64,000 nt of DNA from Dasypus novemcinctus (taxonomy: Eukaryota; Chordata; Mammalia; Cingulata; Dasypodidae): NCBI RefSeq assembly GCF_030445035.2, contig NC_080689.1:22349278-22413277 (forward strand), read 5' to 3'. The notes beneath the pieces are model-generated. The model saw only the letters and a list, made by a program, of their open reading frames with translations. It was not told where the DNA came from and searched no databases. Within the stretch, counting starts at the first letter, position 1. Every line of letters starts with the position of its first letter. Positions 23,036 through 34,997 of the stretch are shown here, in pieces. Position numbers and translations under genes: made by a program.

Positions 23036-23103
23036 ACTGTATCAGTAACAGTAACTAAAAGTGTCAAAAATAAAATGACCAAAAAATGCAAAAATCTAAA
23101 TGG

Positions 23104-26100
23104 ATGAAATAAGAACTGTATTTACAGTAATAACATAGAATGATAATGGATTAAATTCCCCAATTAAAAGACTCAGACTGGCAGAATGGGTAAGAAAATA
23201 TGAGTCATTTATATACTGTGTGCAAAAGACTCACCTTAGAGCCAAGGATACCAATAGATTGAAAGTGAAGGGTTGGAAAGATATACCACACATATAGTAA
23301 CCAAAACAAACAAACAAACAAACAAAAACAAAATGCTGGGATAGCTATTAGTCTTTAAAAGCAAAACTGTTATTAGAGACAAGAAAGGACATTACATATT
23401 AATAAAAGGGATGATTCACCTGGAAGAAATTGAATCATAAGTGTATAAGCACCTAACCAGGATGTCCCAAGATACATGAGGCAAACACTGGCACAACTGA
23501 AGGGAAAGATAGAAGTCTCTACAATAATAGTTGGATACTTCAATTCACCATTTTCAACTTTGGATAGAACATCAGGTAGAGAATCAATAAAGAAACAGAG
23601 AACTTAAATAATATGACAAATGGTCTAAACCTAATAGACAAATACAGAACACTGCACCCCTAAAAATCAGGATATACATTCATTTCAGGTGCTTTATCTA
23701 GGATAGACCATACATTGTGTCACAAGGCAGATCTCAATAAATTCAGCAAAATCAAAATTATACAAAGCACTTTCCTTGATCATAATGGAATAAAGTTGGA
23801 AATCAACAAGTGGCAAAAAAAGGGAAAATTCACATATACATGGAGATTAAACAACACATTCTTAAATAATCAGTGGGTCAAAGAAGAAATTTCAAGAGAA
23901 GTCAATAAATACCTCAAGATGAATGACAATGAGAATAGAACATATCAGAACTTAAGGGATGCAGCAAAGGCAGTTTTAAGAGGAAAATTGTAGTCCTCAG
24001 GGCTTACATTAAAAAAGAAGAGCTAAAATGAATAAACTAACTATACAACTGGAGGAACTAGAGAAAGAACAGCAAAATAATCCCAAAGCAAGTAGAAATA
24101 ACAAAGATCAGTGCAGAAATAATTGAAATTAAGAACAAAAAAAACAGAGAGAATTAATAAAACCAAAGATTGGTTCTTCAAGAAGAATAACAAAACCAAC
24201 AAACCCTTAGCTAGACTAAGAAAAAAAGAGTGAACATGCAAGTAAATGAAATAAAAAAATAAAAACAAGAATATTACTACTGATCCCACAGAAATAAGAG
24301 TAATCACAAGAGGATACTGTGAACAACTTTATGCCAAAAAATTAGACAATGGAGACAAAGTGGAAAAATTCCTAGGAACATACAAACAGCCTACACTGAC
24401 CTGAGAAGAAATAAAGACCTCAACAAAACAATCACAAGTAAAGAGATTGAAATAGTCATCAAACAACCCCCCAAAATGTAAACCACAGGACCAGACAGGT
24501 TCACAGGGGAGTTCTCTCAAGCATTCAAGAAGATTTAATACCAATCCTACTCAAGCCCTTCCAAAAAATTGAACAAGAAGGAACACTACCAAACCCATTC
24601 TATGAAGTCAATATCACCCTAATACCAAAGCCAGATAAAGATATTACCAAAAAAAAGAAAATTCTGACCCTTTTGTCTAATGAATACAGATACAAAAATC
24701 CTCAATAAAATACTTGCTAATTGAATCCAAAGCACATTAAAGAATTATGCATTATGATCAAGCAGGTTTTATACTAGGCATGCAAGGCTGGTGTAACATA
24801 AGAAAAGTAATCAGCGTAATATACCACATTAATAAATCAAAGAAGCAAAATGACATGATCTTATCGATTGATGCAGAAAAGGCATTTGACAAAATACAGT
24901 ATCCTTTTTTGATAAAAATACTAAGGAAGATAGGAATTGATGGAAAATTTCTCAACATGATAAAGGCCATATATGAAAAACCCACAGTTAACATTTCATT
25001 CAATGGCGAAGGACTGAAAGCTTTCCCACTGTTATTAGGGACAAGACAAGGATACCCATTGTCTTGTTCAATATACAGCTAGAGATTCTAGCTAGAGCAT
25101 TCAGACAAGAAAAAGAAATAAAAGGCATTCAAACTGGAAAGGAAGAAGTAAAATTTCCACTACTTAGATGATATGGTCCTATATCTAGAAAGTTCCAAAA
25201 TATCTACAACAAAGCTGCTGGAGCTAATAAGTGGTTTCAGTAGAGTGTCAGGATACAAGATCAATACGCAAAATCAGTGGTGTTTCTATACACTAGTAAT
25301 GCCCAATATGAAGAGGAAGTCAGGAAAAAAAATTCCATTTACAGTAGCAACTAAAAGAATCAAATATTTAGGGCTGAACTTAACCAAGGCTGTAAAGGAC
25401 TTGTGTTCAGAAAACTATAATGGGTTGCTAAAATAAATTTTTAAAAGACCAAAATAATTGGAAGAGCATTCCATGCTTATTGATTGGAAAACTAAATATC
25501 TTTAAGATGTCATTTCTACCCAAATTGATATACAGATTCAATGCAATCCCAAGAAAAATTTCACCAGCATTCTTTAAACAAATGGAAAATACAATTATCG
25601 AATTTATCTGGAAGGGTAAGAGGCCCCGAATAGCCAGAAACATCTTAAAAAGGAAAATTGAAGTTGGAGGACTCTCACTTCCAGACTTTATATCATATTA
25701 GCAAGAAACAGTGGTATAAATAGCATGGTATTGGCATAAAGATAGACATGACCAGTGGAACTAAATTGATGGTTCAGAAACAGACCCTCAAATCTATGGC
25801 CAAGTGATTTTTGACAAGCCTGTCAAAACCACCCAGCTGGGACAGAACAGTCTATTTAAAAAATGCTGCTGGAAGAACTGGATATCCACAGCAAAAGAGA
25901 GAAAGAAGACCCCAATCTTATACCTTATACAAAAATTAACTCAAAATGGATCAAATACCTAAATATAAAAGCAAGTACCATAAAGCTCCTGGACTCAATG
26001 TGAGAAAATATTTGGAAACCACATATCCAATAAGGATTTGATTTCCATTCTATATAAAGAGATTATACAACTCAACATTAAAAGAGCAAGTATTCCAATT

Positions 26101-26646
26101 ATAAAATTGGCTAAAGATTTAAATAGACATTTCTCCAAGGAGGAACTATAAATGGCCAAAAAGCACATGAAAAAATGTTTCTTATCACTAGCCATGAGGG
26201 AAATGCAAATCAAAACAACGAAATATCATATAATACTGCATAGAATGGCTACTATTAAAAAAAAAAACGACAGCCAACAATAGGTGTTGGAGAGGATGTA
26301 GAAAAACAGGAATACGCCTTCACTGTTGGTGATATTGTAAATGGTGTAGCCTCTGTGGAAGACAGATTGGCAGTTCCTCAGGAAACTAAATATAGAACTG
26401 CCATATGATCCAGGAATTCCTCTACTAGGAATATATCCAGAAGATGTAAAAACTATGACAAGGATGGACATCTGTACACTGTTGTTCATAATGGCATTAT
26501 CCACAATTGCCAAAAGATGGAAACAACCCAAGTGTCCATCAGCCAATGAATGGATAAACAAAATGTGGTATATACATATGATGGAATACTATGCTACAAT
26601 AAGAAGACATGGAATTGGGACACACAATAACATGGATGATTTTTGA
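23104..26646 (+). pseudogene. L1 ORF2: L1-2 ORF2 remnant, reverse transcriptase site lost
   Basis: It is collinear with L1 A ORF2 but heavily broken. The endonuclease region (23150-23990), RT (about 24750-25200; [20 protein letters not shown], then LGTRQGYPL) and C-terminal region (25480-26640) are recognisable. At 25161-25173 the catalytic FADD codons are disrupted by a small deletion ('ctacttagatgat' where L1 A has 'ttatttgcagatgac'). This shifts the frame at the active site. Another frame picks up at 25173 with LYLES-type sequence. The largest intact stretch is only 111 residues (24747-25082). A (CAAA)n run at about 23304-23328 also interrupts it. Confidence 0.86.
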
Positions 26647-27632
26647 AGACATTATACTAAGCGAAGTAAGCCAAACACAAAAGGACAAATATTGCATGGC
26701 CTTGTTAATATGAACAAAATATGAAGAATAAACACATGGATTTAAAATCTGGAGTATAGATTATTATGAAAAAAGAGGAGAGTTGAGAAGAACTACTGAT
26801 GCTTAATGTATATAGAAGTTTTAATTAACTTGACTGTAACAGTGTGGAAATTGATAGAGTTGATGATAACATATTATAGTGAATAGCAACTGGTGTATAA
26901 ATGGAACTATGGCTGAAAAGGGTCATGTGGGGAAGCAAATGTCAATTAAAAGAAAGCTAAAGAATAATCTAAGGACTAAATAACACAGTGAACCTAGAGG
27001 TGGATGAGAATTATGGTTGAGGGTAAAATTGCAAGGGTGTCCTTCTGTGAGCTAGAGCATGTGCACATCACTCTTGCAGGATGGTGGGAATGTGGAGAAG
27101 CATGGGAAACTATAATTGGTGTGATATGGACTGTGTTTAACAGCAATATTGTAATATTCTTGCATCAATGCCAAAGATGTTCTGTGTTGATAATTAAGGT
27201 ATATGGGGAAAGTGTGCCAAATGTACACTATGGACCATGATTATTGCTAATAGTCTGATGATATCTCATAATCTATAACAAATGTCCCACCACAGTGTGG
27301 TGTGTTGATGAAGGGGTGTTGTATGGGAATTCTACACATGTGTATGATTGTTTTGCAAGTTCATAACCCATGTAACAAAAAATGTATTTTTTAAAAACAG
27401 TGGGGGTTGGGGGAAAAATACACAAAATATATGAAATAGATTATACTTTGATGATGCCCTTGCACAGTTTGTAACAAATGTTTCATAGTAATGTAAAGTA
27501 TTGGTGGAGGGGTGATATATGAGACCCCTGTATGATGTTATGTATGTTTATTTTCTAAGTTCACAATCTTTACTATATACTTGTTTATGCATGTTCTTTT
27601 ATGAATGATATACTTCAATAAAAAATATATTT
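26647..27632 (+). other. L1-2 3'UTR with duplicated end
   Basis: About 1 kb, AT-rich, ending 'caataaaaaatatatttaaa'. The tract around 27240-27400 ('ataacaaatgtcccaccac...gttgatgaaggggtg...aagttcataaccc') is echoed at about 27465-27570 ('gtaacaaatgtttcatag...ttggtggaggggtg...aagttcacaatc'). This is a diverged tandem duplication of the terminal region. Confidence 0.7.
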
Positions 27633-27655
27633 AAAAAAATTGGTCTAGCTAGAAA

Positions 27656-28040
27656 GCGGATGTGTGTCAAGAGATTGAGTTCTCACCTGCCGCATGGGAG
27701 GTCCCAGGCTTAGTTCCCGGTGCCTCCTGGAGAAGATGAGCAAGACAGCAAGTTGGCATGATAGGAAGGCACAGTGAGCTGATGCAACAAAATGGTGCAA
27801 CAAAGAGACACAAAGAATAAAGATAATGAGAGACACAACAAACCAGGGAGCTGAGGTGGTTCAAGTGATTGAGCACCTCTGTCCCACATGTGAGGTTCCA
27901 GGTTTGGTCCCCAGTGCCTCATAAAGGGAAGATGAGCAGACACAGAGAGCACACAACAAATGGACACAGAGAATAGAAAGCAAGGGCAAACAATGCCAAT
28001 AGGGGGGATAAATAAAATAAAATCTTTAAAAAATAAATCA
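27656..28040 (+). mobile_element. Dimeric tRNA-derived SINE (DAS-like)
   Basis: Two related monomers lie head to tail. The first (27656-about 27846) carries 'cgcatgggaggtcccaggc'; the second (about 27847-28040) carries 'cacatgtgaggttccaggt' and 'gtgattgagcac'. Each is followed by an A-rich 'agatgagcaag/agatgagcaga...acacagag' segment, and the element ends 'ataaaatctttaaaaaata'. A 13-bp TSD 'gtctagctagaaa' is at 27643-27655 and 28041-28053. It inserted exactly at the 3' junction of L1-2, reusing that target. RNA polymerase III boxes are only loosely preserved. Confidence 0.85.
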
Positions 28041-28668
28041 GTCTAGCTAGAAACTAACATTTCAAATTGCCTGTTGATTTCATTGACTTTCTCTAAGTTC
28101 TATTTTATGTTTTCTAGCTCTAGGTTATTCCCTTCCTTTTACTTTGTGTTTAGTTTCTTTTTGATTTGTTAAAGATGGAACTTTAACAAACTCACTGGAT
28201 CACTGATTACTATTTTCTAATATAAACATTTAGCAATAAGTTTCCCACCCAACATTGATTTGGCTGTATCTTGAAAATTTTGATATTTATGTATTTTTAT
28301 TGCTATAACAATGTTATTGTTTCCTTCTGATTTCTTCTTTGACCCATGGATTGTCTAGAAGAATGTGCTTAATTTTCAAATAATTGGGGCTTTCCTAGTT
28401 GTCTTACTGCTACTAAATTCTAATTTAATTCTATTGTGTTCAGAGACAACACACCATATAATGTTAGTCTCACTAACTTTATTTTTTATATAGGCCACAA
28501 TATGGTCTATCCTGGCAAACATTGCATGTATACTTGAAAAGCGTATGTGTGCTACAGGTTTTGTATACACTATTCCATAAATATCAATTATGACATGGTG
28601 GTTTTGTTTGTCAGAGCTTCGATGCTTTTGCTGATATTCTCATTACTGTATCATTTTGTTGGATAGGA
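28041..28668 (-). mobile_element. Old antisense L1 'C', piece 3
   Basis: It continues piece 2 after L1-2 and the SINE. Landmarks are 'ttgatttcattgactttctc' (28074), 'gatttcttctttgacccatgg' (28329) and 'aattctattgtgttcagagac' (28428), then the 'tatggtctatcctggcaaac' block. All are antisense ORF2 between the RT and the endonuclease. Confidence 0.85.
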
Positions 28669-29337
28669 TGTATTAGATTTCTATTGTTACTATAGCAATG
28701 ATCACTAATTCCGTGGCTTAAAATAACATTCATTATGTCACAACTTTGTAGGTCAGTTTCAGGGAACAGTGTGGCTCAGTTGTTTCCCTGCTTTGGATTT
28801 CGCAAGGCCAAAACAAGGTGTCTGCACGGCCTTGTGGAGGCTCTGGGAAGAATTTGCTTTCAAGCTCATTCAGCTTGTTGACAAATCTCAGTTCCATTCT
28901 GCTGTAGGATTGAGACCTAGTGTTCCTTGTTGGCTATAAACTGGAGGTTATTCACAGATTCTAAATGTCACCAGCATTCTTTGGTTCCTGATCCTCCTCC
29001 TCTTCTCCAAAGGAAGCAATGAGGATTTGCATTCTTCTCCTGCCTCAGATCTCTTTGGCCTCCCTTCTGCCTCATCTTTGCCTCTGCCCTCCTGTTTTGA
29101 CACATCTGACTAACTCTTCTGCCTTCATCTTAAACTTTAAAGCTCTCACATGATTATACTGGGCCTATCCAGATAATCTAGGATAAACTTGCTCTTTAAA
29201 GTCAGCTTGTTACTATTTGCATTGTCCCATTTAATTCCATTTGCATTGTCCCTTCATAGCAGTAACTATATTAGCCTTTAATGATTAACTAGGATATAGG
29301 GATCTCAGAGGAACTATTTAGAATTCTGTCTACCTCA
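28669..29337 (-). mobile_element. MaLR (MLT1-like) LTR
   Basis: The plus strand begins 'tgtattagatttctattg', then 'ggcttaaaataacatt' and 'aaggtgtctgcac', and has a late 'ctgggcctatccagataatc' block. Together these match the antisense of a mammalian MaLR LTR as I know the family. It is TG...CA bounded and lies within old L1 C, which resumes at 29338 with 'aataacatctccaaccatta'. No convincing 5-bp TSD remains. 'tttgcattgtccc' is duplicated inside it (about 29217 and 29242). Confidence 0.7.
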
Positions 29338-29695
29338 GGCAATAACATCTCCAACCATTATTGTGGTTTTACATGTATTTCTTCCTTTGTTTCTGCCAAT
29401 TTTTTTTGCATATATATTGAAGGCTTTATTAATCCATATATATTTCTTCCTTTGAGTGGACACTTTCATCCCAATAAAATTGTTGCTTTATTTCTAGTAA
29501 TACTATTTGTCCTGAAATCTATTTAATGTGATATTAATATATCCCTTTTGGCTTATTTCTTATGCTTCCTGTTTGCATAGTATATCTTCTTCCATCCATT
29601 TACTTTCAGCATCTCTATATCTTTTCATAAATGCTTTTCTTGTGGAGTGTTTAGTTGGATCTTAATTTTTTAATCTCATGAAACAGTGAGATTTC
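29338..29695 (-). mobile_element. Old antisense L1 'C', piece 4
   Basis: Antisense L1 toward the ORF2 N-terminus: 'aattgttgctttatttcta', 'tatcccttttggcttatttc', 'tttactttcagcatctcta', 'gtgtttagttggatcttaat'. The homology fades near 29695, which is the rightmost recognised part of C. Confidence 0.75.
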
Positions 29696-30506
29696 TTGGG
29701 AAAATTCTGACAGGTGGTAGTCTTAGGGTTTCTAAACCAGCATCCCAGCCTACACTTGCCCTTTAAACATGGAAGCTATTACAGCTTTTTTAATTTTTTA
29801 AATCATTAGCTCTATTACTTGCACATTTTCCCACTGCTCCTCCAAGAATAAAATCAGATTTGGGCCTCTTCTCTATTAGGTAAGTTTTGCCAGTTTCTCG
29901 TTTGACCACCTTTAAGTTTCTATGCATTTTCTTCATTCTGATTGGCTTAAAAGAATAAAACATTATACTATGGCTTGTACTTCTAGCAAAGTTGGCAAAA
30001 ATGGGACCAGATTTACCCTCCCATCTCAAAAAAAAAAAGTCTTCAAGACATTGACATCAGGCAAAGGAAGGCAGTGATCCCTGAGAGACAGGAAACAAAG
30101 ATGTGAACCCTACAATTTCCCAAGTTAATGTCTGGAGATGGTATCCAGAGGACAATGCAGAGAGGGGGAAACCTGGGTGAAGCCCTGTAGTCTTCCTGAG
30201 TCAAAGACTAAATCATGGTATAAATTAAAATACAACAAAGGGATAATGCAAATGCTTTACATCAAAACTGTTGAATGCAGAAAGGCAGTATTTTGATATT
30301 TATAGTTCTATATAGTTAGAAAATAGGCTGACAATTAATGTTATATATCCAACCTTATAACTTGAAAAACAACAACAGAATTAATATAAAGAGGACAGAA
30401 GGGAAAAGGTTGAGAAGAATGAAAATTAATAAATAGAACACCTGGACACAAAGTTTAACAAAAATACAATGCAGTATTTGTAAAAACATAATCATATGAA
30501 TAACCT
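29696..30506. other. Unclassified DNA, possibly very old L1 5' sequence
   Basis: No gene. The A-rich tract from about 30030 resembles a diverged L1 leader or HAL1-like sequence, but I cannot support a family call. Confidence 0.35.
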
Positions 30507-31130
30507 TGTTTAAGTTTGCTAAATGTTTATGAGAGTAATGTATCAGAAATGTGTTGGCTTTTATAGCAGAAAATTTATTAGGTTAAAAGTTTACAATTCT
30601 GAGGCTGTGAAAGTATACAAATCAAGGCATCATCAAGAGATGCTGTCTGACCAAGCTGCATCTATAGGCAATCAGTCACATGACAAGGCATAATGGCAGC
30701 TTTGCTGGTCTCTACCTTCTCCTTCAGGCTCACTTTCTCCCTGTGCTCAGCTGTGGGCCACTAGGCATATGACTCATCTCTCCCCTTCCCTCTAGGCCTG
30801 GTCTCTTTCAGCCTCTCTGGGTCCTCTTTCTGTGCCTCTGTGCTCAGTTGATTCCAGCTTCTGGCCTCTGGAACTTCTGTCTCAGCCTCTTGGGGTTTCT
30901 CTGTCCCTGCAGCTTTTTGTCTATGCCTGCTGTTTTTTTAGCCTCATTTATAATGGACTCCATTAAGAGGATTAGGACCTACCCTGGGTCATGGAATCTA
31001 ATCAAAGGCCCTTAACAGAAGTCATTTAACTAAGAGTTCTCATCTACAATAGGTTTACATGCACAAGACTGGATTAGGCTCTAAGGGCATGATCTTTTCT
31101 GGGATCTCCAAAAATTTTCAAACTCTCACA
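30507..31130 (-). mobile_element. MaLR-like LTR, family X, copy 1
   Basis: Shares ordered blocks with 47755-48435 and 49983-50564: 'atcagaaatgtgttggcttttata', 'gttaaaagtttacaattctg', 'attaggacctaccctgggtc' and 'aatctaatcaaaggccctt'. The complement has an AATAAA-like signal about 70-100 bp before its end, which sets the sense strand as minus. It starts TG and ends CA. The flanks 'aacct' and 'tactc' are only a weak TSD match. Confidence 0.75.
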
Positions 31131-32074
31131 TACTCCCCAAAAATTGTTCATGTAGAAGAAAAAAAAACTTCAAATAAACATTACTAATACAAAAGAAAAA
31201 CTGATCAAAATTCATGTGTATTTATGTTTAAAATCATTTTTACATATTTGGAATGGAATTATCTACACTCCTGCAGATAATCCTGCGAGGGATATCCACA
31301 AAAATCTTACAGAATATTGTTTCCATGGTGAACTATTAGAAAAATTGTCTTTAAAAATAGGGAACACCAGAAGAACTACCACTATCACAACTTCTACTCA
31401 ATAATCTGAATATCCTTTCCACTGTAGTCCAAAATTAATGGTGAAAAAACTTAAAAAGGAGAACTAAATCTATTTAGAGAAAATGTTCAAAACTAAACTC
31501 ATGCAGATGATTAGAATCAATGGTATTGTTTTACTAGGTGGCTGTTCTTTCCATGACAAACACACTAAAATTGACTAAATGACAATTAAATAGAGAATAT
31601 AATTTTAAAGAAGACTCCATTTACTAGAGCAAGATAACAGATAGAGATAATTTCACCAAGAGATGCACAAAATCTTAATAGAGAAAATTTCAAAGTTTAG
31701 TGAAGGGAAGTTAAAAGAAATACTGATATTCTACTATAAAATTATTGTGACTAGCAATAGAAGAAATTGTAGCATTGAGGTGGAGAAAGTGACCACAGTA
31801 GTTGCTGAGGGCAGGGAGAGGGAAGAAGAAACGTGATATGGGGGCATTTTTGGGACTTTAAGTTGTCCTAAATGATATTTGAGGGTCAGATGCTGGATTT
31901 TATATATCCTGCCATAAATAACCTACTGAACAGTGTGAACTACAGGGTAAACTGTTATCTATGTGGTGCAGCAGTGTTCCAAAGTGTGTTCACCAAGTGC
32001 AATGAGTGTGCCACAATGATGGAGGAGGTTGTTGGTGAGGGAGGAGTGGGGTGGAGGGTATACAGGAATCTCTT

Positions 32075-32093
32075 ATATATATATATATATATA
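32075..32093 (+). repeat. (TA)n microsatellite
   Basis: A TA run at the SINE tail and TSD junction. Confidence 0.85.
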
Positions 32094-32507
32094 TTTTTAA
32101 AGATTATTTATTTATTTATTTCTCTCCCCTTCCCCCCCAACCCCAGTTGTCTGTTCTCTGTGTCTATTTGCTGCGTCTTGTTTTGTTGTCCACTTCTGTT
32201 GCTGTCAGTGGCTCGGGAATCTGTGTTTCTTTTTGTTGCGTCATCTTGTGTCAGCTCTCCATGTGGGTGGCACGATTCCTGGGCAGGCTGCACGTTCTTT
32301 CACACTGGGTGGCTCTCCTTATGGGGCGCACTCCTTGCATGTGGGGCTCCCTTACGCCGGGGACACCCCTGCATGGCACCCCACTCCTTGCACTCATCAG
32401 CACTGCATGTGGACCAGCTCCACATGGGTCAAGGAGGCCCGGGGTTTGAACAGCAGACCTCCCATGTGGTAGACAGACGCCCTAACCACTGGGCCAAGTC
32501 TGTTTCC
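32079..32507 (-). mobile_element. DAS-type tRNA-derived SINE, nearly complete
   Basis: The complement begins 'gggaaacagacttggcccag', passes a B-box-like 'tgttcaaacccc' and the tail part with 'gcaacaaaaagaaacacag', and ends in (ATTT/AAAT)n and 'aatctttaaa'. This is the armadillo DAS-SINE layout as I know it. The 9-bp TSD 'ctcttatat' is at 32070-32078 and 32508-32516, inside the L1 3'UTR. It is the best single pointer to the host clade. The 218-codon open frame 31872-32528 merely runs through L1 plus SINE. Confidence 0.92.
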
Positions 32508-33950
32508 CTCTTATATTTTTTAATGTAACTTTTTTGTGTGTGATGTATATATCTTTAAAAAAATTACATTTTACAAAAGCAATAGTATGGGGGGTTGGGG
32601 AGTGCGGTATATGGGGACCGTTCATGTTTTTTATGTTTTTTAATGTAACATTCTTTGTGATCTAGTAACTTTAATTTTTTTAAAAAAGTAAATACTTAAA
32701 TAAGTAGAGAGATATGCCTTGTTCGTGGAAAGGAGCTTTATGTTAAGGTTGTCAGTTTTGCCTAAACTCATCACTAGAGTCCATGTAATTCCAATCTAAG
32801 TCCTAACATGATATTTCAAGGAAATCGCCTTGCTGATCTGAAAATGGACATGTAAAAACTAAATACTCCAAAAGAACTGAGAAAATCTGAAATAAATTTA
32901 AGACAAGATTTTTTTTTTTGCTAACAATTATTAATGTATTATAAAGCTATAGCAATATATACAAGGTGGCACTTATGAAAAGATAAAAAATAGTTTCAAT
33001 GAAACTTTCTAAAGCTCACACACAACAAACACACAAAAGAACCCTGCATACAGTAACCCTTTTATAAAGTTTACATAGCATACCCTGGGAAAGAATGAAC
33101 TCCCCAACAAACAGTGCTGAGTCAACTGGTGATCCATATAGAACAAAAATAAAAATCCACACTAACTTAATTTCATGGGCAAAAGACAAAGGTTTTCAAT
33201 GGAAAAGACCAAACTTTAACACTTTTTAAGAAACAATCTTGGAGTACTTGACTGACCTTAGAAAGAGAAGATTAGAAAATATTGATAAATTCAGCTAAAA
33301 TTAAGGATATCGATTCATCTAAAAACACCATAAATTCCTGAGAAAACAACCACAAATTGGGAGAGGGTTTTGTAACTCATATACCAAATTAATAAGAATT
33401 AGAACATAAAACTTATAGAAAAGAGGGCTAAAAATATAACAGGAATTTCACATAAGGGAAATTTTAAATAGAAATAAATATATGACCAGAAAAATCTGGA
33501 ATTATTTACAAGAAAAAATTATGTCTAACAGTAGAACATTTTTTGCCCATTACATTGGCAATAAGTAAGAAATCCGGAAAGGCTAGGTTTCTATGAAAAT
33601 GTCAGCAACTAGAATACTTATATCCTGCTATAATTTACCCTTCTATAGAAGTGTAAATTAGTACACTCATTTTGAAATTTTAACATTTACATACCCTGTA
33701 CCCTGATACTTCTGAAATAAGTTTGCACACTATATAAAATCTTGTCCTTGTTTACTGAGGAATATGTAAGAGAATGTTCAAAGTCCCATTTTTCACAAAA
33801 GCAACAAAGTAAAAACAATGGCCATTTACCTAAGAATATATACCAAAAAAATTGTGCTATATTGTCCTAATGGAATATTTTACAAATAAGAAAAATAAAT
33901 GAATTGTTACACACTGAAAGATGTATTTTAGAAATATAATTGAGTAAATA

Positions 33951-34997
33951 ATGCAAAGCTGTAGAAAAAAGCAGTATTATTTTACTTTTTTGTAAAAGGA
34001 CAGGCAGTCAAATACTATTTAGGAACAACTATGCATGTGATGACAATATGTTAAAGTATAAAATAATGATAAACACAAAATTCAGGATAGGGATAATTCT
34101 AAGATCTGAGGAAATAAGAGAGATGAGAATGGCACTCACATGTCTTTTTAGTATTTCTTATAATATTCTATTTCCTACATTGAATAATAAGTTCACGGGT
34201 ATTGCTTCTCTTACTATTTTAAAGTTTTATGTTATATAAGTCAGTTTTTACATTTCAAATATTACATAAACTAAAAATTCTCTAGGTTCTCTAGCTAGCA
34301 ATGTCAAAGCTGGAATTTAAAACAGATATTTAACTTTAAAGACTATCTCCTCTACATCAATTTGAATTTATGCAAACTTCGGGTTCCAAGTAAGACATAA
34401 ATTTACTGGATTAATCATCTATGCAGAATGATTTCTCAATTATTCACATGCCCATGTAAATCCTTAGTATCTGAATATTTACAGAAGGTCGATATATTTA
34501 CAAATATTACATTGCAAATCAACTCACCTTAATCAACATGAAGCCATTTTAAGAGAAAAAGAATATCATTGGAAGTTATTTCTAAACTTAGCTTAGCCAG
34601 AGCTTAGCTATGTCTCTGCATTGGAGTAAATGATTGAGAAATTGGGTACAAGTAGACATTTGATCTTTGTTTATATATTTAATAGCTCTTATTATACAAG
34701 AGTTGCCACAGAAGCATCAATTTCCTAACTTAGTAGTTTACATTGCCCCAAATATGATAAATAATTCTATATAGTAAAACAGAAAACTGATACTTGAGGT
34801 TTACCTATTTGATTAATTATGGTAAAAGCATCTTAGTATGCTTCTCAGTTCCAAACTCACTTGTTCTGCAATAATGAATTAGACAGTTCAAGCATCTCTT
34901 CTTTATTCTAAGAACAATATTAAGCTTTATAAGCTAAGAGGGTAGAAGAGACATTGCTGGAGGAAGGGAAATTTTCTCCCTCGTTCCAGAGTCTTAA
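33951..34997. other. Unique AT-rich DNA
   Basis: No gene or repeat recognised. The 63-codon ORF at 34048-34239 shows no features of a protein. Confidence 0.45.

Larger units (their letters stand above)
19985..27632 (+). mobile_element. Second long L1 ('L1-2'), older family
   Basis: This is a sense LINE-1 with a 5'UTR (19985-about 22000), ORF1 and ORF2 remnants and a 3'UTR. It starts 'gaggaagccaagttggtggc', the usual L1 leader. The 5' flank 'aaaaaatcagtctag' (19970-19984) recurs as 'aaaaaaattggtctag' at 27633-27648, marking its TSD inside the old antisense L1 C. Both ORFs carry many stops and indels. Its divergence from L1 A in both UTRs shows it is a separate, earlier subfamily. Confidence 0.9.
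31770..32690 (+). mobile_element. 5'-truncated L1 3' end (xenarthran type)
   Basis: It matches the last part of the L1 A 3'UTR ('gtgatatgggggcatttttgggactt', 'ggtgcagcagtgttcca', 'caccaagtgcaatgagtgtg'). The body is about 490 bp once the SINE at 32079-32507 is removed. After the SINE the terminus appears twice: a first A-rich end near 32556, then a second G-rich tract (32587-32623) with another 'ttttttaatgtaacatt' end at 32637-32655. Confidence 0.85.
31140..33950 (+). mobile_element. Old sense L1 remnant, split
   Basis: The right part, from about 32700, is ORF2-like in order: 'atgttaaggttgtcagttttg', 'tattataaagctatagcaata', 'aactggtgatccatataga', then a C-terminal-like region with 'cacaaaagcaacaaagtaaa' (33797). 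The left part (31140-31770) is weaker. The younger L1 3' end at 31770-32690 separates the two. All frames are destroyed. Confidence 0.6.

Noticed and set aside
27656-28040. tRNA gene(s)
   Set aside because: tRNA-like boxes are present, but no cloverleaf or anticodon arm can be folded. TSDs and the A-rich tail show it is a dimeric SINE.
31872-32528. 218-codon open frame
   Set aside because: It runs through an L1 3'UTR and then an antisense DAS SINE. The sequence is explained by those repeats, and the SINE's low stop density creates the frame.
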